Positions 8,637-18,118 of a stretch of 64,000 nt of DNA are shown here, one piece after another. The first letter of the stretch is position 1. Every line of letters begins with the position of its first letter. The position numbers and the translations under genes are program-made. Below the pieces are notes generated by a model, which was not told the origin of the DNA, did no database searches, and saw only the letters and a program-made list of their open reading frames with translations. The stretch is from Megalonaias nervosa (Eukaryota; Mollusca; Bivalvia; Unionida; Unionidae), in the NCBI GenBank assembly GCA_016617855.1, contig JAECUM010006808.1:1-64000 (forward strand). Reading direction: 5' to 3'.

Positions 8637-9932
8637 ATGACATGCGAGTGCGATTGTGATAGAGATTTATGTCTCGAGCAAAATAAAATTGTTACATATT
8701 GTCAGAAATGTAAAAACAGAGAAATAATTGGAACAGGTATAGATATACATAAATTTATTGGAAAATTGCCGAAACCAAAAGGCGGTTGGACATTGCCAGG
8801 CTATAAATATACTGGACCTTATAATCCTCTTGATAAACAACTTGACGAAAACGATAATCCACTGCCAGGACAAGAGCCTTACAATCAAGTTGACGCAATA
8901 GCAATGCGCCATGATATCTGCTACAGAGATATTGAACTTCCAGACAGCGAACAGAATAAACACAGCTGCGATAAAGTAATGTTAGACGAACTTCGTGATA
9001 TGAAATCTGTAAATATGCGAGAACGTGTTGACCGAAGGCTGGTCCTGGGTTTTATTGGAGCAAAATATAAACTTGGTCTCGGAAAAGAATTATATGATGA
9101 TCTTGCCTTAGAGCTACACAGACCTAAAAAAAAGTTTCCGCGACGTAAAGTTGTCGCAAATGCCGTTGATGATATCTGGGCGATAGATTTAGTTGATATC
9201 TCAAATCTAGCTCAATATAATGATAACAAGAGATATCTTTTTAATGTTGTAGATGTTTTTAGTAAATACGCGTTTAGTATACCCGTTTTGGATAAAACAG
9301 GAACATCGATGATTGATGCGTTAAAAAAAATAATAACAACTACAGAAAGAAAACCAAATAGAATCTGGACTGATCATGGAGCAGAATTTTTTAATAAAAA
9401 ATTTGAACAGTTTTTAGAGCAAAATAACATTAAAAAATATGTCACAGGAAATGAGGGAAAAAGCGTCATCGTTGAAAGATTTAATCGCACGCGCAACGAA
9501 AAAATCCACAAATATTTGACAGCAAAAAATACGAGTAAATATATTGACAATTTACAAAAAATTGTTGACGAGTATAATAACACGAAACACAGATCCCATT
9601 CGCTAGGCAAAAGGAAAATGTCGCGAAACGAAGCGATTGCAAATCCAACATTAGCAAACGAAAATATGTACCGCAGACATAAATTTAAAATTGGCGATAA
9701 AGTTAGAATTTCTTTGACCAAAAAAACATTTGAAAAAGGATATACTCATAACTGGAGTGAAGAAGTTTTTGTTGTTGATAAAGTAATTTTAACAATACCA
9801 GTTACATACTCGTTGAAAGATTTATTAGGTGAGCCTATAACTGGCAGTTTTTACGAGCAAGAACTTCAGAAAACAGAACAAGATATATTTGTTATTGAAA
9901 AGTTATTAAAAGGCGCGGCACCAAAAGTTTAG
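8637..9932 (+). CDS. INT: Parvovirus-type phospholipase A2 fused to rve integrase, intact 431 aa
   Basis: Residues 51-120 form a PLA2 module: a Ca-loop-like LPGYKYTGPYNPLD (53-66), the active-site helix DAIAMRHDICYR (86-97, His92-Asp93) and a second acidic CDKVMLDEL (111-119). In parvovirus VP1 this activity breaches the endosome. Residues 178-320 are a retroviral-type integrase core with the catalytic triad D184 (AIDLVD), D246 (WTDHGAEF) and E280 (VIVERFNR), followed by a basic C-terminal SH3-like region (YRRHKFKIGDKVRIS, about 345-359). The first 30 residues carry another YCxKC pair (C22, C25). No stop or frameshift exists anywhere, unlike PolB, protease or capsid. Alternatively the PLA2 part is structural only; the calcium loop has Tyr where parvoviruses usually have Gly. 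Confidence 0.85.
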   Translation: MTCECDCDRDLCLEQNKIVTYCQKCKNREIIGTGIDIHKFIGKLPKPKGGWTLPGYKYTGPYNPLDKQLDENDNPLPGQEPYNQVDAIAMRHDICYRDIELPDSEQNKHSCDKVMLDELRDMKSVNMRERVDRRLVLGFIGAKYKLGLGKELYDDLALELHRPKKKFPRRKVVANAVDDIWAIDLVDISNLAQYNDNKRYLFNVVDVFSKYAFSIPVLDKTGTSMIDALKKIITTTERKPNRIWTDHGAEFFNKKFEQFLEQNNIKKYVTGNEGKSVIVERFNRTRNEKIHKYLTAKNTSKYIDNLQKIVDEYNNTKHRSHSLGKRKMSRNEAIANPTLANENMYRRHKFKIGDKVRISLTKKTFEKGYTHNWSEEVFVVDKVILTIPVTYSLKDLLGEPITGSFYEQELQKTEQDIFVIEKLLKGAAPKV

Positions 9933-10014
9933 TCAAATGGCGAGGGTATAGCGATAAATTTAATAGCTCGGTACCAACTAAGTCGATTTCATCGACTGAA
10001 TAATATTATTATAA
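9933..10014 (+). other. Spacer with small hairpin
   Basis: Contains a perfect 7-bp stem/3-nt loop hairpin (AGTCGAT-TTC-ATCGACT, 9978-9994) just downstream of the integrase, followed by an ATTATTATAA leader for the next small ORF. The hairpin could be a processing or termination signal, or chance. Confidence 0.35.
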
Positions 10015-10206
10015 ATGTCGTCGTATTTTATTAATACTGATTTACATTTTACTGGTTTACACAGAGAAATTAAATGTAATTTTCTTGCATCATCGACTGG
10101 CTTTAAATTAAATATTTTAACAAAAATAAAATCGTATTTTATATCTCTTTGTTGTCCAGTTATTTTTACTTTTAAAAAGGGTTTTATACGCTGCCAAAAT
10201 ATTTGA
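10015..10206 (+). CDS. Small ORF, 63 aa, hypothetical
   Basis: An ATG with the element's usual AT-rich leader opens a 63-codon frame; the protein is Phe/Ile/Cys-containing and moderately hydrophobic with a basic C-terminus. I recognise no domain. Its leader resembles those of the certain genes, which is the main support; it may also be the remnant of a longer gene. Confidence 0.3.
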   Translation: MSSYFINTDLHFTGLHREIKCNFLASSTGFKLNILTKIKSYFISLCCPVIFTFKKGFIRCQNI

Positions 10207-10234
10207 TGCTCGGCAACAGTAAAATTAAATTTTA

Positions 10235-10459
10235 TTATTTTTTAGCAATATGGTACTTAACATCATATCTCCCAGCTGTTGGTCTGCTCAAATATTTTTT
10301 ACTAACAACAACATCATCTTCGTCGTCGTCACAGTTATGCAAAATATCTTTTTCAGTATAACCAGCAAATCTATCGTTAGTAATATTTTCTAATGTAAAA
10401 TTTGAAACTGAAACAAAATCTCCCGAATTTAGTTTAGCCAGTCTCTCAATTAAGTTCAT
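10235..10459 (-). CDS. Small acidic ORF, 74 aa, hypothetical
   Basis: Intact minus-strand frame with ATG at 10457-10459. It contains a strongly acidic cluster (CDDDEDDVVV, about residues 43-52) and a basic C-terminal end. It is arranged divergently with the 93-aa ORF at 10498 across a 38-bp AT-rich spacer. No family recognised. Confidence 0.4.
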   Translation of the reverse strand: MNLIERLAKLNSGDFVSVSNFTLENITNDRFAGYTEKDILHNCDDDEDDVVVSKKYLSRPTAGRYDVKYHIAKK

Positions 10460-10497
10460 TATTATAATAATCTTTTGTCTAATTAATAAATAATAAG

Positions 10498-10779
10498 ATG
10501 TTTGGAGAAATAAAATATCATCAAAAAGTTAATATATTAAATCATAAAGAATTAGCTGAGGCAATTCGAAATTGTTTGTTGGGACATAGTTTTTATTTTG
10601 TTGATGTTATGATAACATTAGGCGAATCTGACAAATTTTTATTAACAGCAGCAGACAAAATAAAACTCGATACAAATCAAATGATGACATTACGATTTAA
10701 TCGCGACGATGTCATGGAATTTAGTCATAATTGTCTTACTCGAAATGATATAGAAAATATTATTAGTTATCGTATTTAA
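10498..10779 (+). CDS. Hypothetical 93-aa ORF
   Basis: Intact frame preceded by a TAATAAATAATAAG leader like other genes of the element. Composition is mixed alpha/beta, with no signal or membrane segment. It overlaps the tail of the convergent HNH endonuclease gene by 17 bp (10763-10779). No domain recognised. It may be a conserved accessory protein; the clean divergent arrangement with the 74-aa ORF is the best support. Confidence 0.45.
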   Translation: MFGEIKYHQKVNILNHKELAEAIRNCLLGHSFYFVDVMITLGESDKFLLTAADKIKLDTNQMMTLRFNRDDVMEFSHNCLTRNDIENIISYRI

Positions 10780-11589
10780 AACTAAATCTATCAAATGTCA
10801 ACATTGACGTTGCTGATTTTGTTACATTATCAGCTACAAATTTTACTGCACGTGGATCAATTTTATGATATTTTGCCGCAGATGCTATTGATTTAAATTT
10901 TATTTCTTCTCCAGTTTCGAGATTTATTGAAATTATTTGTCTGGTTGGATTTTTAAAATTAGAACCATCAAAACCGGCTCCACGTCTTGTGTTTTCTTTT
11001 GGCGTAACTAAATCTAGGTTTTCCAAATGATTATCTGTTTTAATATCATTTTTATGATCAACAACTAAACCATTAGGTATTAGTCCGTTAAAAGTTTCAA
11101 ACACAAAACGATGATATTGATAATGAACAAAATTAGTTTTTCTTCCACGTACATTAACACCAAGATATCCATTTCTTTTTAAACTTGCAATAACTTTTTT
11201 TGTTCTTATATGTCTAATAATTCCCTTGTCATTTGTCTCGCATAAATCAAATACTGGATGAGGATGAAATTCATTTTGTAATGATAAATTTTCAATATTA
11301 TCATCAGCAACTGCGCTATTTACTCTGTATACTCGTTGTCCTTCTGGAATATCGTAGCAAAACAAAGTATAAATAAAATCTTTCCTAAACATTTTAATTC
11401 TTTCTGTATTATCGCCTTTTACTGAAATTAACATACCAGCTTGTGTTGATGATATCCAACAGATTTTTTAGATTTTATATTAATAACAGAACCTAATGCA
11501 TTTGCAGCGTATAAGTTGTACATTGGGTGTACATGATAAAATTCTTGCTCTTCCGCTGTCCTTCCGATATATCTGAAAATTTCTGTCAT
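10763..11589 (-). pseudogene. HNH homing-endonuclease-like protein with internal duplication, one frameshift
   Basis: The open 223-codon frame (10763-11434) holds an HNH_3/NUMOD-type nuclease: YHRFVFETFNGLIPNG then VVDHKNDIKTDNHLENL with the His-Asn residues, then a C-terminal NUMOD-like helix-turn-helix with an FKSIASAAKYHKI core. A frame open from ATG 11587-11589 down to about 11436 encodes a second, N-terminal copy of the HPMYNLYAAN/HPVFDLCETN-type domain, so one frameshift near 11436-11440 splits an originally longer gene. The two N-terminal modules look like an internal duplication. Such genes are selfish endonuclease relatives often carried by large DNA viruses and Mavericks. It is divergent from PolB across a 78-bp spacer. 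Confidence 0.7.
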
Positions 11590-11667
11590 TATACTATAAG
11601 GTTTTTCATATCTCTAATTAGGAATTTTAAAAAATTCAATTAAATATAAAGTATTACTATATATATA
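11590..11667. promoter_or_regulatory. Divergent spacer with TATA-like run upstream of PolB
   Basis: A 78-bp AT-rich spacer between the HNH gene and PolB ends in TATATATATA directly before the PolB ATG. The position suits a core promoter for either or both genes, but being so close to the ATG the run may simply be part of the leader. Confidence 0.3.
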
Positions 11668-14600
11668 ATGTTAAAATTGCGAGATATTGCTAAAAAGAAC
11701 ATTATCAAATCAGAAAAAATTGCTTCAGCATTTTCTGGTTATGATAATAGTCACAAACTTGATGATCAAAATATTTTAGCAAATTTTAGCTCCACAAATT
11801 TATTTCATCTTTTGCAACCAGTTATAGCTCAAGAACTTTCGGCTCATAAAAGTATCAAACTTATAGTCCAATATCATACAATTTTATTAAAGTTACACGC
11901 AGTTGAAGATATACTTGATGTAATTTTTGAAACAAAATTTTTGACAGCGAAATTTCGGAACCATATTTAACAGCAAAATCGAGAAAAATATTAACTGGAA
12001 CAAACATTGCCATGGTCGCCGATGAAATACATCAAGAAATAAACAAAAAATTAGAAGAATTTACTTCATCAGGATCAGGTTGGAAATTTGAAATGATAAA
12101 AGAAGTTTTATTTCACACATCAAAATATAACGTACTTCGCGTTAGTTTGTACGTCGATCTCCCTCAAAAAATTAAAAACAAAAAATGCTGTATTAATGTC
12201 AAAAACAATGATGACAAATGTTTTCAATGGTCTATTCTTTCTGCAAAACATCCTCAGTGTGATCACCCCGGCAGAATTGAAAAGTATTTGCCATACAAAG
12301 ACGAACTAAATTTTTTAGGAATAACTTTTCCAGTAGCAGAAAATCATATACCAAAGTTTGAAAAACAAAACAGTATCTCAGTAAATGTTTTCGGACTAGA
12401 TAAGCGAGAAAACGTTTACCCGAGATATATCTCAGAAAATGCTACACAAGATGCAATAAATTTATTATTTTATCAGGGACATTATTGTTGGATAAAAATC
12501 TTTAACGGCCTAGTTGGCAGACAGTACAGTAAAAATAAAAATAAAAAATATTTCTGCTACCGTTGTTTACAAGGTTTTTCTAGCGATGGAAGACTGCAGG
12601 AGCATCTGAAATACTGTGTCAATGTTCAAAGAATAACTATGCCTAGCGAAAAGAAAAAATATTAAAATTTAAAAATTATGATCATAAACTAAATATTCCT
12701 TTTGTTATTTACGCTGATTTCGAGTGTCTACTCGTTCCTGTGGTTGGAGCAAAAATAATCCGAATAAATCCAGTACTAGAAAAATACAACAGCATATTCC
12801 TTGCGGAGTAGCTTATAAAGTAGTTTGTTGCGCTAACGATAAATTTTCAACTCCGATAAAGTTATATAGAGGTGAAAATCCTGCCGTATGGTTATTAAAA
12901 AATTTAATAGACGAAGTTAATAAAATTTCTAACAGATTATTTAAAACAGCTCCGATGAAAATAACGTCTAAACAACAACTCGATTTCGATGAAGCAGTTA
13001 ATTGTCATATTTGTGAAAAGTTACTGGTATACTCCAACGGAGCCCGTGATAAGGTGCGAGATCATTGTCATTTGACCGGCCAATATCGTGGAGCAGCTCA
13101 TAACAGTTGTAATTTAAAATTTCATGCTCCAGATTTTATTCCTGTAGTTTTACATAATTTTCGTGGCTATGACAGTCATATCATTGTAGAAGCTTTTGGT
13201 GATGAAAATATTAAAGCTAAGCTAAAATTAAATAACGTAATAAAATGTATTCCAAATAATTTTGAAAAGTATATGTCGGTGACGCTCGGTAAATTACGTT
13301 TTATTGACAGTCTGCAATTTATGGCAGCATCATTAGATGAGCTTGTCAAAGGTTGCAGTAGTTTCGCTAATGTAAAAAGTTGCTTCGGTGAAAACTATAT
13401 CAATCTGACAAAAAAAAAGGTATATTTCCGTACGAGTATCTCCACGATTGGAGCAGATTTCATGACACTTCTCTGCCTGACAAAGATAAATTTTACTCGC
13501 AACTAAAAAACGAAAATATCACAGATGACGAATACAAATATGCACAAGATATTTGGAATAAATTTAGTTGTAAAGCATTTGGTGATTATCACGATTTATA
13601 TTTGAAAACAGATGTATTATTGCTAGCAGATGTTTGTGAGAGTTTTCGTCGGGTAAGCTAAAGCAATTATGGATTAGACCCCTGTTGGTATTATTCCTCA
13701 CCAGGATTGTCTTGGGACGCTCTCCTAAAAACAAGCAAAATAGAACTGGATCTCCTGACAGATGTCAATATGTTTAACGTTATTGAAAAAGGTATCAGAG
13801 GCGGAATTAGCGTTATAACAAAGAAATATGCAGTAGCTAATAACAAATATCTGAAAAATTATGATAAAAATCTCCCATCTAATCATATTATTTATCTGGT
13901 CACTAATAATTTGTATGGTTTTGCGATGTCAGAACCAATGCCGCATAGTGGATTTCATTGGATAACTCCAGATCAATTTTTTAAAGAAACTGAAAAAGAT
14001 TTACCTAGAAAAATTAATCATGATTTTTCCGATATTTCATATTGTGTTGAAGTTGATCTAGATTATCCTAGTTCGTTACATGATCTACATAACGATTATC
14101 CGTTTTGTGCAGTCTATGATGATTAATTATAGTTTATTATCGCCTGAACAACGAGCAACGACAACAGCAAAAAATTCGATTGTTAATAAGTTAGTTCCAA
14201 ATTTGTTAAATAAAAGAAATTACGTTATGCATTACAAAAATTTAAAACAAGCAGTAGATGCTGGACTAATTCTGAGTAAAGTCCATCGCGTGCTAAAGTT
14301 TAATCAGTCGAGGTGGATGGCAAATTACATTGACTTAAATACAAAATGTCGTGCTGTGGCTAAAACCGAATTTGAGAAAAACTTTTTCAAGTTAATGAAC
14401 AACTCGGTGGTCGGTAAGACAATGGAAAATATTAGAAATAGAGTCTTGATAGAAATTGTTAATGATATAAATCGCAGAAATAAATTAGTTAACGATGATG
14501 GTTTTTTTTTAGTATGAAAATATTTAATGAAAATCTTGTTGCAATACAACGACGAAAGACAAATTTAAAGTTAAATAAACCGATTGATGTTGGTGCAGCT

Positions 14601-15259
14601 GTACTTGATATATCAAAGTGGCTGATGTACGATTTTCACTATAATTTTACCAAAAAGCAGTGGCCAGATTCGGAGTTGCTATTTACTGATACAGACTCGC
14701 TAGTTTATAATATAAAATGTGAAGATGTCTATCAGGATATTTACAATAATAAAAATCTGTTCGATTTATCAGATTACCCAGCATGTAGTGGATTTGAAGA
14801 TAATTCGAATAAAAAAGTTATTGGTAAAATGAAAGATGTATTTATGTTTACACCGCTTATCGAATTTGTTGGTCTTCGAAGCAAGATGTATTCATTATTA
14901 TCTGATGCGATCAAGAAAGTGGATAAGGAAACTAAAACGTTAAAGGTATTAAGAAAAATGTTGTAAAAAATGAAATTAAACATAGTGATTATACCAATGT
15001 CCTTAGAACTTCTGCTCCACATTTCTCTACCATGTGCATATTTAGATCACACAAGCATAATGTTACCACAAATATAATAATAAAACGTCGATTAACTAAT
15101 TTTGATGATAAAAGATATTGCAGGGATGGAATTAACACACTAGCGTTTGGACATGACAGTACATTATACTTAATGGCGAGTGTTGATATTCTAGTGATAG
15201 GCGATGAAATTCTTAAAAAAATTACTGTCTTTCTTCCTTGTATTTTTGTCTTCACTTAA
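11668..15259 (+). pseudogene. POLB: Protein-primed type B DNA polymerase of Maverick type, heavily broken
   Basis: About 1,195 codons spread over alternating frames. In order: N-terminal region (11668 to about 11940); a C2H2-like Zn finger YFCYRCLQGF (about 12550-12620); exonuclease motif YADFECLL (12710-12733); an embedded HNH/endonuclease-VII-like Zn block with CHICEK and DHCHLTGQYRG (13002-13110); exonuclease-domain VLHNFRGYDSHI; motif A NNLYGFAM (about 13905-13928); motif B KLMNNSVVGKTMEN (about 14390-14431); motif C LLFTDTDSLVY (about 14678-14710); and a C-terminal NFDDKRY block (about 15100-15120). Frameshifts lie near 11940, 12658, 12775, 13415, 14120, 14512 and 14950, with an in-frame TAA at 13659-13661. 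Codon 13899-13901 is GTC (Val) where motif A normally has catalytic Asp. This copy cannot encode a working polymerase. Confidence 0.88.
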
Positions 15260-15958
15260 CTTCATCATTTTTTCACAATAAAATGTTTGATCCATGGAAA
15301 CAGATAAAAGTGTCTCAAAGTCCTCATTCACATACTACTTAATATTCTGTGAAAATATATTAAAACAATGTTTTCATGTACGAGTAAATGATAAAATACT
15401 TTGGTTTATGAAAAATAAATTGCAGTCTATATCTGAGCACTGTTTCCTTTGTTAGCCCACTAAGAATGAACATTTGCCATTGCTGTGAATAAAAATCAAT
15501 CAGATTAAATGCCCACACGGAATTTCTATAATAACTAGATCATGTAATCATTTTGAAAAATAGGGAATTTCTAATGGATTTTCCTAAAATATAACGCCTA
15601 AATCAGGTCATTTGTAATGGATTTTCCTAAACGCCTACTGGAATCAAGGTCAAAGATATTTGTAATGGATTTTCCTAAACGCCTACTGGAATCAAGGTTA
15701 TTTGCGATATATTTTTCCAGAATAATAATATAAAAAGCAGTTAGAATTTTCTTCACAGCCATTCTGTTATAGGATTTTATAAACAAGGTAAGTAAAAATA
15801 TTTGTTCTAACATATTTTTGATAAAACATAGAAGATTTGGAGGGGTCTCGGAGATAGGAACCTTGCTTACGTACACCGTAGATGTTTAGAAATATCATTA
15901 TCAAATAAAATATCAACCATATTGTCAATAAATGTCATCACATCATCTGCCCAACCCG
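15260..15958. other. Right subterminal region of the Maverick, no gene
   Basis: No supported coding sequence. The stretch contains the 48-bp-step tandem repeats described separately and otherwise AT-rich unique DNA. In Mavericks the terminal inverted repeats follow the outermost genes, so this may be the inner part of the right terminal repeat. The left end is outside the window, so I cannot test for an inverted match. Confidence 0.35.
15568..15706 (+). repeat. Three imperfect tandem units, 43-48 bp step
   Basis: The block TTTGTAATGGATTTTCCTAA starts at 15611 and again at 15659 (48-bp step, nearly identical through CGCCTACTGGAATCAAGG), with a diverged earlier unit at 15568. On the minus strand the units read as a repeated LDSSRRLGKSITN peptide, but I take that as a by-product. 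Subterminal repeats would suit the right end of the element. Confidence 0.7.
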
Positions 15959-16162
15959 CTATTCGCTCATCGTTTTCAGTTGCGAATAACCATATTGATC
16001 CATATTTTGGCGAGATATGGTAACCAACTTTTTAATACAATCGCTTATTATTTTAGGTTTTATACCAGTATAGCTTGAGGCTGCTCTAATCGAATTAAAT
16101 CTCTTACAAAATTTGTTTGTCAGATCAAATCCAGCATGTCGGATTGAATGACAGAAGGACAC
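15959..16162 (-). pseudogene. NUMOD-like remnant of a second homing-endonuclease gene
   Basis: A 67-codon minus-strand frame contains FNSIRAASSYTGIKPKIIS, which resembles the NUMOD helix-turn-helix repeat that ends HNH homing endonucleases, including the one at 10763-11589 (compare its FKSIASAAKYHKI). No HNH core remains nearby. It is probably the 3' end of a truncated gene and may mark the outermost part of the element. Confidence 0.35.
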
Positions 16163-16396
16163 TATATATAATATTTCATTTGTTTAATATGAAAAAATCT
16201 ATTGGTCTGGGATCATCTTTCCAATTTTTGGTAGGGGGTGGGGTTTTCTGGTCTAGAATCCCATTTTGGATTAGGATCATCATATATCTTTACTACTTAG
16301 CTATTTAGACCTCACGGCCGCCTGAGGCCTAAAATGTGACACTGTTTGAAATAAAAAACTATGGAGTAGATAAAGAAATGAGAGATGATGAGCAGA
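16163..16396. other. Transition from Maverick to host repeat DNA
   Basis: No gene. From about 16313 to 16395 the sequence (AAAATGTGACACTGTTTGAA ... GGAGTAGATAAAGAAATGAG) matches a segment at about 56033-56100 with many substitutions, so it is host repetitive DNA. The Maverick boundary must lie between about 16,160 and 16,310. Confidence 0.4.
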
Positions 16397-16549
16397 GTGT
16401 TTTATTCATAGAAGGAAAAAGGCCTTTTATGCCTGCAAGTAGAGCAATGGATTTAAAAGTCGTTGGAATAACGTGTAAGTCGTAGAGTCCACATCAGTCT
16501 ATCATGGCAGAGAATAATGTTGTGCATAACCTCTTCTTTTCATTAGTAT

Positions 16550-17474
16550 TGTTATATATATTTAATTTAATTATTTGTTTGTTAGTTTTAATTTTTTAAA
16601 ATTCCATTACATTTACATGTTATCGTAAAGAACTTTATTTACTGAATTTGACATTGTCCAGAATTTCAGTTCAGTTCTGTTTGACCTGACTTTTTTATTT
16701 CATTGATAAACACCTAATAATAGAAACACTGTATCTAGTTTCTGGCCTTGATTCAGAACCAGTGACAGTTTTGGTAAACAACTTTTTAAAAATTTTTTTA
16801 ATTCTTTCTCAGAGGAAGAATCATTAAGTTAAGTCAAGGCCATACCTGGAATACATGATATGAAACATATGTTTATTGTTACAAATTTCTAATTTTTCTA
16901 GAAGATTGACCCTCATCCGGGAATCTGTTTTGCATCTTAAATTAGTGTATAACTGTTGTCTTTATATAAGATTGGCAGTCGTATTTAAAACACTTGAGAT
17001 GTCAAGTTACATTATGTTGTGACCATTATGTTGTGACCAGTTTGAGTTGAGTTTTTATTTTATTGAATTCAAGTGAATCTTTTACCTGGAAATACATAAG
17101 TGCTCCTACAAAATTCTTGGACAAAGACATTCACTGGAATTTATACGGAATTCAAAACTGGAATAATATTTTCTGTGCTTCAACAAGAAACTGTTGACAC
17201 GTCTACACTTTGAAGGTTACAACAGTTGTCATCGCCTTCCATTTTGGATTTAATCGGGATTCGAAGTCAGTTCCATTCAGGACTTTTTAATACTCTGACT
17301 TCTAATTTTTTTATTCTTGGATTATTTTTGGATTTGATTCGTAAAACAGTAAGTTTTTTTTTTTTCTCATTTTTCACTTGGTATTCAAGGGAAATAAATT
17401 ATTTGTTAAATTTTACAAAGCTTGTTGTCTTCACTCTTTTCTGTTACTTTTTGTAAGAGCCTAGACTCGTAACA
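16550..17474 (-). mobile_element. Solo LTR, 925 bp, with 4-bp target-site duplication
   Basis: Begins TGTTATATAT and ends ACTCGTAACA, i.e. TGTTA...TAACA inverted termini, flanked by GTAT at 16546-16549 and 17475-17478. Copy B has the uninterrupted site (CATTAGCATATACTGAC near 27719), so the empty site is visible. The reverse complement starts TGTTACGAGTC and matches plus-strand copies at 42421, 49120 and 52166, which sets the orientation as minus. No internal coding region or second LTR is present, so it is a solo LTR left by recombination, most likely of a Gypsy-like element; the family name is not determinable by eye. Confidence 0.85.
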
Positions 17475-18118
17475 GTATATACTGACATGATAAAAGAAAT
17501 GCATCCATTATAAATATTTATATTTACTGCAATGTGAATTTGGTGCAAAGAAACCTCTTTTTTTCTGGACAAGACCGCTTACTTCTAAAAATAATAATCA
17601 CAAGATCTTGAAGAAGGATTTGCAAATGACAAAACATTTCTGATGTTAATATCTTCAAGGACTTATTTTGATATAGGACATATTTAACTTATAATACTTC
17701 GGATAAGAAATGGGTTTAATTTGTCATTAATCAAATGTTGTGGTAGTAATAGTAATAATATATTTCTTTCTCGTTGTAAATGTGTACTAATAGTAGTAAC
17801 AGTGACATTACCATTAGTGTTAATAGCCTTATGTGGAGTAGTAGATTTGCCCATTGAACGACAAGATCTTGCGATAATCGGCAGAAATTCATATCCCTAC
17901 AGCAAGACGAGTAAACCACTCGTGCGGGATGTTGTGTGCTTTAAACGGTTCACCTGACACATGACTCCCATGCAGCACTATAGTTTGAAATGGTGATCAG
18001 TCAAACCTACCGCTGTTGTGAATATTCCATGCCGTTTTTAGAATGTTTGTAAGAATTCAAGAGTTTCATTAAGATTTAGTTCTAGACTACATTGGTCCAA
18101 TTGAATCTCGGACAATGT
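17475..18118 (+). other. Noncoding duplicon sequence
   Basis: Matches copy B around 27725-28590. No open frame conserved between copies; runs of TAGTAGTAATAG-type trinucleotides occur near 17740-17800. I see no gene. Confidence 0.5.

Noticed and set aside
8667..8963. 98-codon minus-strand ORF
   Set aside because: Antisense to the PLA2 domain of the fusion protein, with no domain of its own.
14774..15255. Minus-strand ORFs under PolB
   Set aside because: They are antisense shadows of conserved PolB C-terminal blocks and have no independent motif.
15568..15706. CRISPR array
   Set aside because: Repeats adjoin without variable spacers, there are no cas genes, and the DNA is eukaryotic.
15598..15876. 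Minus-strand ORF with repeated LDSSRRLGKSITN peptide
   Set aside because: A by-product of the 48-bp tandem repeat, with no start context or homologue.
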